64,000 nt of DNA from Mycobacterium sp. ITM-2016-00318. GTDB lineage: Bacteria > Actinomycetota > Actinomycetes > Mycobacteriales > Mycobacteriaceae. Both the position numbers and the translations under genes were made by a program. The stretch spans positions 4,836,001 to 4,900,000 of the forward strand of contig NZ_CP134400.1 in assembly GCF_002968285.2 (NCBI RefSeq). The letters run 5' to 3'. Shown piece by piece: positions 50,478 through 59,193 of this stretch (the stretch's first letter is position 1; every line of letters starts with the position of its first letter). Under the pieces are notes generated by a model. That model made no database searches. It was not told where the DNA came from and saw only the letters and a list, made by a program, of their open reading frames with translations.

Positions 50478-51878
50478 GTGGCAAAGGCGCGTTCGCAGTA
50501 CCGCTGTTCGGAGTGCCACCACGTCACCGCGAAATGGGTCGGGCGCTGCTCGGACTGCGGCACATGGGGCACCGTCGACGAGGTAGCCGTGTTGGCCGCC
50601 GTCAACGGCTCCCCGGTCCGTCGCGCGGTCGCGCCTTCGACGCCCGCGGTGCCGATCAGCTCCATCGATCCCGGCGTCACCAGACATCACCACACCGGCG
50701 TCAGTGAGCTCGACCGGGTGCTCGGCGGTGGCATCGTGCCCGGCTCGGTGACGCTGCTCGCCGGCGATCCCGGCGTCGGCAAGTCGACGCTGCTGCTCGA
50801 GGTCGCTCATCGCTGGGCGGAGGCCGGGCGCCGTGCGCTCTATCTGTCGGGCGAGGAGTCAGCAGGCCAGATCCGGATGCGGGCCGAACGCATGGACTGC
50901 GCGCATGACGAGGTCTTTCTCGCCGCGGAATCCGATCTGCAGACGGCGCTCGGCCACATCGACGAGGTGAAGCCGACGCTGGTGATCGTCGACTCGGTGC
51001 AGACCATGTCGACGACGGAGGCCGAAGGGGTGACAGGCGGTGTCACTCAGGTGCGTGCGGTGACGACGGCGTTGACAATGACCGCGAAGGCCACCGGGGT
51101 GGCAATCATCCTGGTGGGCCATGTGACCAAGGACGGCGCGATCGCAGGTCCGCGGTCGCTGGAACACCTCGTCGACGTCGTGCTGCATTTCGAGGGCGAC
51201 AAGACATCGACGCTTCGCATGGTCCGCGGCGTCAAGAACCGGTTCGGCGCCGCAGACGAAGTCGGCTGTTTCATGTTGCACGACAACGGAATCGAATGTG
51301 TCTCCGATGCCTCGGGACTCTTCCTCGATCAGCGGCCGGCACCGGTGTCCGGAACGGCTGTCACCGTTTCACTCGACGGCAAACGCCCCCTGATCGGAGA
51401 GGTGCAGGCGCTTCTGGCGCAGCCGACGACGGCATCGCCGCGGCGCGCCGTCAGCGGAATCGACTCGGCACGGGCGGCGATGATCACCGCCGTGCTGGAG
51501 AAGCGGGCCCACCTGCGGGTCGCGCAGTGCGACATCTACCTGTCCACGGTCGGCGGGATGCGGCTCACCGATCCGTCGTCGGACCTTGCCGTTGCGCTGG
51601 CGATCGCCTCGGCCTACGCCGATCTGCCGCTGCCGACGACGGCCATCGCGATCGGCGAGGTCGGCCTTGCCGGCGACCTGCGCAGGGTCAGCGGCATGGA
51701 GCGGCGCCTCACGGAGGCCGCCAGGCTCGGGTTCACCTGTGCGGTGATTCCGCCCGGCGTGAAATCGGTGCCGATAGGCTTACGGGCGATTGCGGCCGAC
51801 AACATCACCGCTGCCATGAGGGTGCTGAAGGACATCGCGGTGAAAGGCGGTCGCTCCGAGGAGGGGCTATGGCCGTGA
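50478..51878 (+). CDS. radA: RadA, DNA repair ATPase
   Basis: A 466-residue RadA. The N-terminal zinc finger is C-x2-C...C-x2-C (CSECHH and CSDCGTW, within residues 9-32), Walker [10 protein letters not shown] lies near residue 97, the RadA-specific KNRFG motif is in [10 protein letters not shown] and a C-terminal Lon-like domain follows. RadA promotes branch migration during recombination. The start is GTG at 50478. Its last ten bases overlap disA, a conserved pairing. Confidence 0.94.
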   Translation: MAKARSQYRCSECHHVTAKWVGRCSDCGTWGTVDEVAVLAAVNGSPVRRAVAPSTPAVPISSIDPGVTRHHHTGVSELDRVLGGGIVPGSVTLLAGDPGVGKSTLLLEVAHRWAEAGRRALYLSGEESAGQIRMRAERMDCAHDEVFLAAESDLQTALGHIDEVKPTLVIVDSVQTMSTTEAEGVTGGVTQVRAVTTALTMTAKATGVAIILVGHVTKDGAIAGPRSLEHLVDVVLHFEGDKTSTLRMVRGVKNRFGAADEVGCFMLHDNGIECVSDASGLFLDQRPAPVSGTAVTVSLDGKRPLIGEVQALLAQPTTASPRRAVSGIDSARAAMITAVLEKRAHLRVAQCDIYLSTVGGMRLTDPSSDLAVALAIASAYADLPLPTTAIAIGEVGLAGDLRRVSGMERRLTEAARLGFTCAVIPPGVKSVPIGLRAIAADNITAAMRVLKDIAVKGGRSEEGLWP

Positions 51879-52978
51879 AGACCAGGCGCCGAAACGTGGT
51901 GCAACTGGCCCGCCCGACCCTGCGGGAGACAATTGGACGGCTCGCTCCCGGCACCGCTTTGCGCGACGGACTCGAACGCATCCTGCGCGGGCGCACCGGT
52001 GCGCTGATCGTCTTAGGATACGACGACAGCGTCGAGTCGATCTGCGACGGTGGCTTCTCGCTTGACGTCGCATATGCGCCCACCCGGCTGCGTGAGCTCT
52101 CGAAGATGGACGGCGCCGTCGTGCTTTCCAGCGACGGCACCCGCATATTGCGCGCCAACGTCCAGCTGGTCCCCGACCCGTCGATTCCCACCGACGAGTC
52201 GGGAACCCGACACCGGTCCGCCGAGCGCGCAGCGGTTCAGACCGGCTATCCCGTTGTCTCCGTTAGTCATTCGATGAGTATCGTGACCGTTTACGTGGCC
52301 GGCGAGCGGCACGTGGTGCCCGATTCGGCGACCATCTTGTCGCGCGCCAATCAGACGATCGACACATTGGAGCGGTACAAGTCACGCCTCGACGAGGTGA
52401 GCCGTCAGCTGTCGACCGCCGAGATCGAAGACTTCGTCACGCTGCGCGACGTGATGACCGTCGTGCAGCGGCTGGAGATGGTCCGCCGAATCAGCCTTGA
52501 AATCGACGCTGACGTGGTCGAACTCGGCACCGACGGGCGCCAGCTGAAGCTCCAACTCGAGGAATTGGTCGGCGACAACGACACCGCGCGTGAGCTGATC
52601 GTGCGCGACTACCACGCCAACCCCGACCCACCGGCTCCGTCGCAGGTGACCGCGACGCTCGAGGAGCTCGACGGACTTTCCGACACCGAGCTGCTCGACT
52701 TCACCACGCTGGCAAGGGTTTTCGGCTATCCGTCGACGGCAGAGGCGCAGGATTCGGCAATGAGCTCACGTGGCTATCGCGCGATGGCGGGCATTCCGCG
52801 TCTGCAATTTGCGCACGTCGACCTGCTGGTGCGATCCTTCGGATCCCTGCAGGGGCTGCTCGCCGCGAGCGCCAACGATCTGCAGAACGTCGAGGGCATC
52901 GGGTCCATGTGGGCGCGCCACATCCGCGAGGGCTTGTCGCAGCTCGCCGAGTCGACGATCGCCGACCGGCTGGCTTAG
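51869..52978 (+). CDS. disA: DisA, diadenylate cyclase and DNA-scanning protein
   Basis: A 369-residue protein. The DAC domain has the catalytic DGA in [12 protein letters not shown] (about residues 77-88) and RHR in [11 protein letters not shown] (about 114-124), both required for c-di-AMP synthesis. A central helical linker is followed by C-terminal helix-hairpin-helix repeats ([15 protein letters not shown]). It makes c-di-AMP and its activity is known to be modulated by branched DNA and RadA. The ATG at 51869 overlaps radA. Its TAG shares TTAG (52975-52978) with the convergent gene. Confidence 0.95.
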   Translation: MAVKTRRRNVVQLARPTLRETIGRLAPGTALRDGLERILRGRTGALIVLGYDDSVESICDGGFSLDVAYAPTRLRELSKMDGAVVLSSDGTRILRANVQLVPDPSIPTDESGTRHRSAERAAVQTGYPVVSVSHSMSIVTVYVAGERHVVPDSATILSRANQTIDTLERYKSRLDEVSRQLSTAEIEDFVTLRDVMTVVQRLEMVRRISLEIDADVVELGTDGRQLKLQLEELVGDNDTARELIVRDYHANPDPPAPSQVTATLEELDGLSDTELLDFTTLARVFGYPSTAEAQDSAMSSRGYRAMAGIPRLQFAHVDLLVRSFGSLQGLLAASANDLQNVEGIGSMWARHIREGLSQLAESTIADRLA

Positions 52979-53775
52979 CCCGCCGGAGCGGGCGCCTGCC
53001 CGGCTGCCGGAGCGCCGTCTGCCGGTGCAGGGGCCTCCGCTTCGGGTGCGGGTTGGGCAAGGACGAACGGCACGGTCGCCGATCGCAGGTTGCCCAGCTG
53101 GACGATCAGGTTGTAGGTGCCCGGGCCGATCGGCTGACGCGGAAGCGGACATCCCGGACCCGAACCCATACCGGTCCAGGTCACCTCGGTGGTCACCTGC
53201 TCGCCGGGGTTGAAGGTCTTGACCAGCGTCTCGTTCGACGGCGCGCAGTCCAGATTGGACCAGAGCCGGGTGTTGTCCAGGCCGTAGACGTATGCCGCGA
53301 GCACGGCAGCGCCGACGTCTCGCTTGCAGGCCACCAGGCCGATGTTCGTGACCACCATCGTGAATTTCGGCTGATCGCCGACGACGTACTCCGGCTGACT
53401 GGTGATGCCCTTGACCGCCAGGGCGGAGTCCGGGCAGTCGTCGCCCTCCTGCAGGACGGGCGGCGGAGTTACGGCGGCCGTCGGGGTCGGCGTGGGGGCG
53501 GGCGCAGCCGCGGGAGGCGGCACGACAGGCGACTTGACCTGGGGGTTCTCCCCGGGAAGCGGGGTCGGCGCCGCGGCGGGCGATGGTCCCGACTTGTCCG
53601 CGTTCTTCGCCTCACCGCCCGTGTTCATCACGACTATGACCACCACTGCGGCGATCACCCCGACGACGAGCACGGCGATGCCTATCGCAAGGGCTCTGCG
53701 GCGCCAGTAGATCTGGGTGGGAAGCGGGCCATGCGGCTCTAGATCCAACACAGATTCACGGTAAGGCCGGGTCAT
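52975..53775 (-). CDS. Membrane-anchored Pro/Ala-rich protein, Rv3587c-like
   Basis: A 266-residue protein. A short cytoplasmic N-terminus is followed by one transmembrane helix (about residues 27-51), a Pro/Ala-rich spacer (about 55-105), and an extracellular domain with three or four Cys ([31 protein letters not shown]). The C-terminal tail is again Pro/Ala-rich. The conserved place after disA matches Rv3587c. No enzymatic motif is visible; a cell-envelope role is likely. The ATG at 53775 starts just before the anchor region; the longer frame overlaps the carbonic anhydrase gap. Confidence 0.75.
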   Translation of the reverse strand: MTRPYRESVLDLEPHGPLPTQIYWRRRALAIGIAVLVVGVIAAVVVIVVMNTGGEAKNADKSGPSPAAAPTPLPGENPQVKSPVVPPPAAAPAPTPTPTAAVTPPPVLQEGDDCPDSALAVKGITSQPEYVVGDQPKFTMVVTNIGLVACKRDVGAAVLAAYVYGLDNTRLWSNLDCAPSNETLVKTFNPGEQVTTEVTWTGMGSGPGCPLPRQPIGPGTYNLIVQLGNLRSATVPFVLAQPAPEAEAPAPADGAPAAGQAPAPAG

Positions 53776-53809
53776 CCACAATCGTCCGAGGTGGACCGGC
53801 GTGTCGGGC

Positions 53810-54439
53810 CTAGCCTTCGCCGATGTCGCCCAGGTGTTCGCGCAACACAGCCCGCCCGTCTGCCAGGTGATAGGTGACACCCGCGATCGCCACCGTGCCC
53901 GCGTCGAGGCGTTCGGCGATGGCCGTCGACCGTGCCCGCAGCTGTGTCACCGTCTCGGCGACATGTCTCGCCTCGAATTCATCGACCCTGCTCAGACCGT
54001 CACGGCGGCCCAACAGGATTGACGGCGTAACCCGTTCCACCACGTCGCGGACATAGCCACCAGGGACGGCGCCGTCATCGATGGCCGTCAGCGTGGCCTT
54101 CACCGCACCGCAGCTGTCGTGACCCAGCACGACGATCAGCGGAACGTTCAAGACAGTGACGGCGTACTCGATCGAACCGAGCACAGCCGAGTCGATGACG
54201 TGACCCGCGGTTCGGACCACGAACATGTCGCCGAGCCCCTGGTCGAAGATGATCTCGGCAGCCACGCGGCTGTCCGCGCACCCGAAGAGCACCGCGGTGG
54301 GCTTCTGTCCTCCTGCCAGTGACGCCCGGTGCTCGATGCTCTGGCTGGGGTGCTCGGGCTTTCCGGCGACGAATCGCTCGTTACCCTCCTTGAGTGCCTT
54401 CCATGCAGTCACAGGGTTCGTGTTGGGCATGGCCGCCAT
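53810..54439 (-). CDS. canB: CanB, beta-class carbonic anhydrase
   Basis: A 209-residue beta-carbonic anhydrase. The zinc ligands are Cys and Asp in FGCADSRVAAE (about residues 52-62), His and Cys in VLGHDSCGAV (about residues 103-112). It interconverts carbon dioxide and bicarbonate. The orthologue Rv3588c lies beside mutY as here. ATG at 54430 is a possible shorter start. It is divergent from mutY by 20 bases. Confidence 0.92.
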   Translation of the reverse strand: MAAMPNTNPVTAWKALKEGNERFVAGKPEHPSQSIEHRASLAGGQKPTAVLFGCADSRVAAEIIFDQGLGDMFVVRTAGHVIDSAVLGSIEYAVTVLNVPLIVVLGHDSCGAVKATLTAIDDGAVPGGYVRDVVERVTPSILLGRRDGLSRVDEFEARHVAETVTQLRARSTAIAERLDAGTVAIAGVTYHLADGRAVLREHLGDIGEG

Positions 54440-54459
54440 TGTGCAGGAGGGCGGTTTAG

Positions 54460-55350
54460 ATGATCGCCGCGACCGAGCTACTGCGGTGGTACGAGCGCGA
54501 GCAACGCGATCTGCCGTGGCGCAGGCCCGGCGTCACACCGTGGCAGATCCTGGTCAGCGAGTTCATGCTGCAGCAGACGCCGGTGGCCCGGGTCGAGCCG
54601 ATCTGGCGGGATTGGGTGGTGCGGTGGCCGACCCCGTCGGCGACCGCGGCCGCGAGCGCAGCCGACGTGCTTCGCGCGTGGGGCAAGCTCGGCTACCCGA
54701 GACGTGCGAAGCGGTTGCACGAGTGCGCGATCGCCATCGCGGAAGAACACGGCGACGAGGTGCCTTCGGACGTGGAGACCCTGTTGTCGCTCCCGGGAAT
54801 CGGCACGTACACCGCGCGTGCGATCGCGTGTTTCGCCTATCGCCAGCGGGTGCCCGTCGTCGATACCAACGTGCGCCGCGTGGTGGCCCGGGCGGTCCAC
54901 GGGCGGGCCGATGCGGCGGCGGCGTCGGCGCCACGCGACCTCGTCGATGTCGATGGGCTGTTGCCGAAAGGCGACGAGGCACCTCTGTTTTCGGTGGCCC
55001 TCATGGAGCTCGGCGCGACTGTGTGTACCGCACGCTCGCCGCGCTGCGGGATCTGCCCGCTGAGTGTGTGCGCGTGGCGGGCGGCCGGCTTCCCGGCGCC
55101 CACCGGACCGGCCAGGCGGGTCCAGAAGTACGCGGGCACCGACCGGCAGGTGCGTGGACGCTTGTTGGATGTGTTGCGTGACAACAACTCTCCCGTTGGC
55201 CGCGCCGAGCTCGACGTCGCCTGGTTGGCCGACACGGCGCAGCGCGACCGCGCCCTGGATTCACTGCTTGTCGACGGGCTGGTCGAGCAGACGGCGGATG
55301 GCCGTTTCGCCCTTGCAGGCGAGGGTGAGTCGCCGGCGGCGAGTTCTTGA
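54460..55350 (+). CDS. mutY: MutY, adenine DNA glycosylase
   Basis: A 296-residue glycosylase with catalytic Glu in FMLQQTPVARVEPIW (about residues 28-42), helix-hairpin-helix LPGIGTYTARAIA, catalytic Asp in VVDTNVRR, and a [4Fe-4S] cluster loop CTARSPRCGICPLSVC. It removes adenine opposite 8-oxoguanine. The C-terminal 8-oxoG-recognition domain is short, as usual in mycobacteria. GGAGG lies about ten bases before the ATG. Confidence 0.93.
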   Translation: MIAATELLRWYEREQRDLPWRRPGVTPWQILVSEFMLQQTPVARVEPIWRDWVVRWPTPSATAAASAADVLRAWGKLGYPRRAKRLHECAIAIAEEHGDEVPSDVETLLSLPGIGTYTARAIACFAYRQRVPVVDTNVRRVVARAVHGRADAAAASAPRDLVDVDGLLPKGDEAPLFSVALMELGATVCTARSPRCGICPLSVCAWRAAGFPAPTGPARRVQKYAGTDRQVRGRLLDVLRDNNSPVGRAELDVAWLADTAQRDRALDSLLVDGLVEQTADGRFALAGEGESPAASS

Positions 55351-55353
55351 TCG

Positions 55354-56331
55354 TCAGGCGGTCTGCGCGCACTCCGCGTCCGAGGCGCAGGCGAAGCTAC
55401 GTCGGTAGTCCGACGGCGTCACGCCGATGATTCGCCGGAAGTGGTGGCGCAGCAGAGTCGCGGTGCCGAAGCCGGACCGGTCGGCGATCTGGTCGATGTC
55501 CATATCGCTCTCCTCGAGCAGTCGCCTGGCGTAGAGCACGCGCTGGTCGGTGACCCACTGCATCGGCGTGGTGCCGGTCTCTTCGACGAATCGCCGCGCG
55601 AACGTTCGGGCCGACATGTTCGCGCGCCGCGCCAGCGTCGCGACGGTGTGCGGCTTGTCGAGGTTGCCGAGAATCCATTCCAGATGTGGCGCAAAGCGTT
55701 CCGAACATCGGACCGGTATCGGCTGGTCGATGTACTGGCGTTGGCCGCCGTCGCGCTGGGGCGGCACCACCATCCGGCGCGCGATCTTGTTGGTGATCTC
55801 GCTGCCGAGTTCGCGGCGCACGAGGTGCAGGCAGGCGTCGATACCGGCGGCGGTGCCCGCACTGGTGATCAGGTTTCCGTCGTCGACGAAGAGCACGTTG
55901 CGGTCCACTCGCGCCGTGGGGAAACGGCGGGCAAGGTCGTCGGCGTGCATCCAGTGGGTGGTGCACGGCCGACCGTCGAGCAGTCCAGCCTCGCCCGCGA
56001 CGAAGGCACCGGAGCACACCGTGAGGATGATCGCGCCCGCATCGGATGCGGCCTTGACCGCCTCAAGCGCCTCAGGCAGATACTCCGACCCGCCGATCGC
56101 AGGGATGGCGACGAGGTCGGCACCGACGAGCGCGTCGAACCCGTGGTCGGGGGTCAGCGACGCGCCGACAGAGGTCCTGATCGGCTTGCCGGGCTCCGGC
56201 CCGCACACTTTGAAGTCGAAATTCGGCACACCTTCGGCGGAGCGGTCGATCCCGAAGACCTCGCAGATCACGCCGAACTCGAAAACCGCAACGCGATCCA
56301 GCACCAACGCTGCTACCTTCTCAATTGCCAT
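55354..56331 (-). CDS. GlxA-type transcriptional regulator (DJ-1/PfpI plus AraC HTH)
   Basis: A 325-residue regulator. The N-terminal DJ-1/PfpI-like domain (about residues 5-175) has the Cys-containing elbow TVCSGAFVAGEAGLL. A C-terminal AraC domain with two HTHs follows (TVATLARRANMSARTFARRF and MDIDQIADRSGFGTATLLRHHF). Members of this group control amine, arginine or other nitrogen-compound catabolism, but no such genes lie next to it. It is convergent with mutY and divergent from a small membrane protein; the gap carries repeated TGGCA motifs. Confidence 0.83.
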   Translation of the reverse strand: MAIEKVAALVLDRVAVFEFGVICEVFGIDRSAEGVPNFDFKVCGPEPGKPIRTSVGASLTPDHGFDALVGADLVAIPAIGGSEYLPEALEAVKAASDAGAIILTVCSGAFVAGEAGLLDGRPCTTHWMHADDLARRFPTARVDRNVLFVDDGNLITSAGTAAGIDACLHLVRRELGSEITNKIARRMVVPPQRDGGQRQYIDQPIPVRCSERFAPHLEWILGNLDKPHTVATLARRANMSARTFARRFVEETGTTPMQWVTDQRVLYARRLLEESDMDIDQIADRSGFGTATLLRHHFRRIIGVTPSDYRRSFACASDAECAQTA

Positions 56332-56403
56332 GGCAGTATCTTAACGCACACTGGCACTGCTGCCACTGTTGGCCGGATATTGCCCGGAGAAGCATTACTG
56401 CCA
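56331..56403. promoter_or_regulatory. TGGCA/TGCCA repeats between the GlxA-type gene and the small membrane ORF
   Basis: TGGCAGT at 56331-56337, the perfect inverted repeat TGGCA-CTGC-TGCCA at 56352-56365, and ACTGCCA at 56397-56403 occur within 73 bases that separate the two divergent starts. The outermost copies touch the start codons on each side. They may bind the AraC-type regulator encoded leftward. Confidence 0.45.
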
Positions 56404-56657
56404 TGACTATTGCACTGATCTTCGTGATCCTGATCGCCCCGTTTGCGGTGGCTATCGCGCTGAGCTGGGCCGCACACCGCTCCGACTCGCTTCGCATCCG
56501 GTTCCACCAGTTCCGGTGGTCCGCCCCGATGGTGGGCAGACTGTTCGAGGACGACCGCGACGGGTTCCGCGTCGCACACGACGTCGACGCCATCCGCACG
56601 CGTTTCGAGAAGCAGCCGTTCTGGCCCGCCTCAGGTGCGACCGGCGAGCGTCGCTAG
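56403..56657 (+). CDS. Small single-helix membrane protein
   Basis: An 84-residue protein with one N-terminal transmembrane helix (residues 2-24, IALIFVILIAPFAVAIALSW). A basic/aromatic soluble part follows (RIRFHQFRW, GRLFEDDRDGFRVAHDVDAI). The ATG at 56403 starts at the helix; the frame start at 56325 would include Cys/His-rich residues from the operator region and is unlikely. It is convergent with, and overlaps by 27 bases, the hydrolase gene. Function is unknown. Confidence 0.65.
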   Translation: MTIALIFVILIAPFAVAIALSWAAHRSDSLRIRFHQFRWSAPMVGRLFEDDRDGFRVAHDVDAIRTRFEKQPFWPASGATGERR

Positions 56658-57401
56658 AAACGACTCCACCGCGTCGCGATAGGCCTGCGGCGCGTCGTCG
56701 TGGACGAGATGACCGGCACCGGACACATGCAAATACGTTGTCCGGTGGCCGGTCTTGTTCATCGCCCGCATCTGTCCCGGCGGCGTCACGGAGTTGCCCG
56801 CCTCGATGAGAAGAGTCGGCACGCGGACGTTGCGCCACTGCTCCCAGTAGTCGCGGATGCCCCACTGCGCGGCGATGTCGATCCAGATCCCGGTGTGCCC
56901 GTGCAACCGCCACCCGGTTTCGGTGCGGTCGAAAGCCTCGAGGAAGTACTGCCCCGCCACCGGCCCGAATTCGTCGTAGATTTCCTCGGCGGAGGCGAAT
57001 TCGACGGGCAACGCGTGCAACCACGGCTCCCACGGCCCGGTGGTGCGGCCCCTGAAATCCGGTGCCATGTCCTCGATGACGAGTGCGTCGACGAGGTCGG
57101 ACCTTTCCGCCGCGAGACACCAGGAGTGCAGGCCGCCCATCGAGTGGCCGATCAGGATCGCGGGCCTGCCGAGCGCCGCCACCGCGCTGCCGAGGTCGTC
57201 GACGAATCGCTCGGTGCTGATCGGATAGGGATCTGCCACCCCCCTGCCGCGGTGCCACGGTGCGTCGTAGGTGTACACGTGCCCGTACCGGGTCAGCCAT
57301 GGCAGTTGGCGCGACCACGTGGAGCCGCGGCCCATGAGGCCGTGCACGAGCACGATCGGCCTGCCGTCACCGCCCCGGTGCGTGAGTACTTCGCCGCTCA
57401 T
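56631..57401 (-). CDS. Alpha/beta hydrolase, Rv3591c-like
   Basis: A 256-residue hydrolase with VLVHGLMGRGSTW (residues 17-29), nucleophile elbow GHSMGG near residue 88 and His in SGAGHLVHDD near residue 232. The acidic residue probably lies before it, near LLIEAGNS (Glu). The position matches Rv3591c. Substrate is unknown. It is close behind the NCS2 permease on the same strand (three bases apart), so the two are probably cotranscribed. Confidence 0.82.
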   Translation of the reverse strand: MSGEVLTHRGGDGRPIVLVHGLMGRGSTWSRQLPWLTRYGHVYTYDAPWHRGRGVADPYPISTERFVDDLGSAVAALGRPAILIGHSMGGLHSWCLAAERSDLVDALVIEDMAPDFRGRTTGPWEPWLHALPVEFASAEEIYDEFGPVAGQYFLEAFDRTETGWRLHGHTGIWIDIAAQWGIRDYWEQWRNVRVPTLLIEAGNSVTPPGQMRAMNKTGHRTTYLHVSGAGHLVHDDAPQAYRDAVESFLATLAGRT

Positions 57402-57404
57402 CCG

Positions 57405-58832
57405 TCAGATACCGATCAGCGATTCGATCCAGTCGCGGCCGAAGTAGATCAGGAACCCCGCCGCGGTGATCCAGAGCAGCGGGCTGATCTCGCGGAACTT
57501 TCCTGCAGCTGAGCGCACGACGACCCATGCGATGAAACCGATTCCGATGCCGTTGGCGATCGAGAAGGACAGCGGCATGACTGCGACGGTCAGCACGACC
57601 GGCACGGCCATGGAGAACTCCGACAGGTCGACGTCGCGCAGATGCGAGAACATCATCACACCGACGACGACCAGGGCCGCAGCGGCGACCTCCGTCGGCA
57701 CGATGGACGCAAGCGGCGTCACGAACATCGCGGCGAAGAACAACAACCCCGTGACGATGTTCGCCAAGCCGGTGCGGGCACCTTCCTGGATGCCCGCCGC
57801 CGATTCCAGAAAGACGGTGTTCGACGACGACGACGTCGCGCCGCCGACGACCGCGCCCGCGCCCTCGACGACCAGCGCCGAGCGCAACCGCGGAAACGTC
57901 CCACGTTCGTCGGCGACGTCGACTTCCCGGGACAACCCGGTCAAGGTCCCCATCGCGTCGAAGAAGTTCGCGAACACCAGCGTGAAGACGAGCATGACCG
58001 CCGCGAGCACTCCGATGCGGCCGAAGCTGTCCAGGCTGAACGCGCCGACCAGGGACAGATCCGGCACGGCGAAGGGCGAGCCGGACAGGGACGGCACCGA
58101 CAGACTCCATCCGCCGGGCCGCTCGATAGCAGGCCCGAGGTGCCAGATGGCCTCGATCGCGACCGCGACGACTGTGCCTGCCACCAGCCCGATGAAGATC
58201 GCGCCGCGCACCTGCCTGACGACGAGAACGCAGGTGACCAGCAGCGTGAACACGAAGACCAGCGTCGGCACCGTGCTGATCGAGCCGGTGCCGCCTGCTC
58301 CGAGGCCGACGGGCGGGGAGGGGACTCCGGTCGAGCCGATGAAGCCGGCGTCGACGAGACCGATGAACAGGATGAAAGCGCCGATGCCCGCAGTGATCGC
58401 GAGCTTGAGCTGCATGGGCACGGCGTCGAAGATCAACGTGCGCAGGCCGGTCGCCGCGAGTATCAGGATGATGACGCCGTTGATGACCACCAGACCCATC
58501 GCCTCGGGCCAGGTCAGCGACCCGACAACGGTGGTGGCGAGGAACGAGTTGATTCCCAGCCCGGCGGCGAACGCGAACGGGAGGCGGGCGATGAGGCCGA
58601 ACAGGATCGTCATGACGCCTGCCGCCAATGATGTCGCAGCGGACACCTGAGCGAATTCGAGGCTGTTGCCGTCCACGTCCTGTGCGTCCGACAGGATGAT
58701 CGGATTCAGCACGACGATGTAGGCCATCGCGATGAACGTGACGATGCCGCCGCGAATCTCCGAAGTCAGCGTGGACGCCCGCGTCGACAGCTCGAAGAAG
58801 TCGTCGAGACGCTGTTTCATTTGCAGAACCAT
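57405..58832 (-). CDS. NCS2 family purine permease (AzgA-like)
   Basis: About 475 residues, with 12-14 hydrophobic helices. Family motifs are GGIVTFIAMAYIVVLNP (near residue 30), FAFAAGLGINSFLATTVVG (near residue 90), GLTWPEAMG-like SLTWPEAMG, and GATSSSSNTVFLESAAGI. These fit AzgA-type adenine/hypoxanthine/guanine transporters rather than uracil permeases. ATG at 58832 or 58820 are both reasonable; the longer frame overlaps mhuD. It is absent from this position in M. tuberculosis. It is divergent from mhuD by 43 bases. Confidence 0.85.
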   Translation of the reverse strand: MVLQMKQRLDDFFELSTRASTLTSEIRGGIVTFIAMAYIVVLNPIILSDAQDVDGNSLEFAQVSAATSLAAGVMTILFGLIARLPFAFAAGLGINSFLATTVVGSLTWPEAMGLVVINGVIILILAATGLRTLIFDAVPMQLKLAITAGIGAFILFIGLVDAGFIGSTGVPSPPVGLGAGGTGSISTVPTLVFVFTLLVTCVLVVRQVRGAIFIGLVAGTVVAVAIEAIWHLGPAIERPGGWSLSVPSLSGSPFAVPDLSLVGAFSLDSFGRIGVLAAVMLVFTLVFANFFDAMGTLTGLSREVDVADERGTFPRLRSALVVEGAGAVVGGATSSSSNTVFLESAAGIQEGARTGLANIVTGLLFFAAMFVTPLASIVPTEVAAAALVVVGVMMFSHLRDVDLSEFSMAVPVVLTVAVMPLSFSIANGIGIGFIAWVVVRSAAGKFREISPLLWITAAGFLIYFGRDWIESLIGI

Positions 58833-58875
58833 AGGTGGCACGGACGGTCTTCGCGCAGGCGGTAGCCTTGGCCGC

Positions 58876-59193
58876 ATGCCCGTGGTGAAGATCAACGCAA
58901 TCGAGGTCCCGCCGGACGCCGGCCCAGAGCTGGAGAAGCGGTTCGCGCACCGTGCGCACGCCGTCGACAATCAACCCGGCTTCCTGGGCTTCCAGCTGCT
59001 GAGGCCGGTCAAGGGAGAAGACCGCTACTTCGTCGTCACGCAATGGGAGTCTGAAGAAGCGTTCCAGGCGTGGGCCAGCGGTCCTGCCGTGGAGGCGCAT
59101 GCCGGACAGCGAGCCAATCCCGTGGCCACGGGAGCTTCGCTGCTGGAGTTCGAGGTTGTGCTGGACGTTGCGGGGACTGACGCCAAGGCCTGA
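58876..59193 (+). CDS. mhuD: MhuD, heme-degrading monooxygenase
   Basis: A 105-residue ferredoxin-like dimeric barrel protein that follows M. tuberculosis MhuD (Rv3592, 105 residues) closely: PVVKINAIEV at the start (including Asn7), FLGFQLLRP, WESEEAFQAW (Trp66), and HAGQRANPV with the heme-ligand His75. It opens heme to mycobilin and releases iron. The length and ligand positions confirm the ATG at 58876. The lpqF start lies inside its last codons. Confidence 0.94.
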   Translation: MPVVKINAIEVPPDAGPELEKRFAHRAHAVDNQPGFLGFQLLRPVKGEDRYFVVTQWESEEAFQAWASGPAVEAHAGQRANPVATGASLLEFEVVLDVAGTDAKA

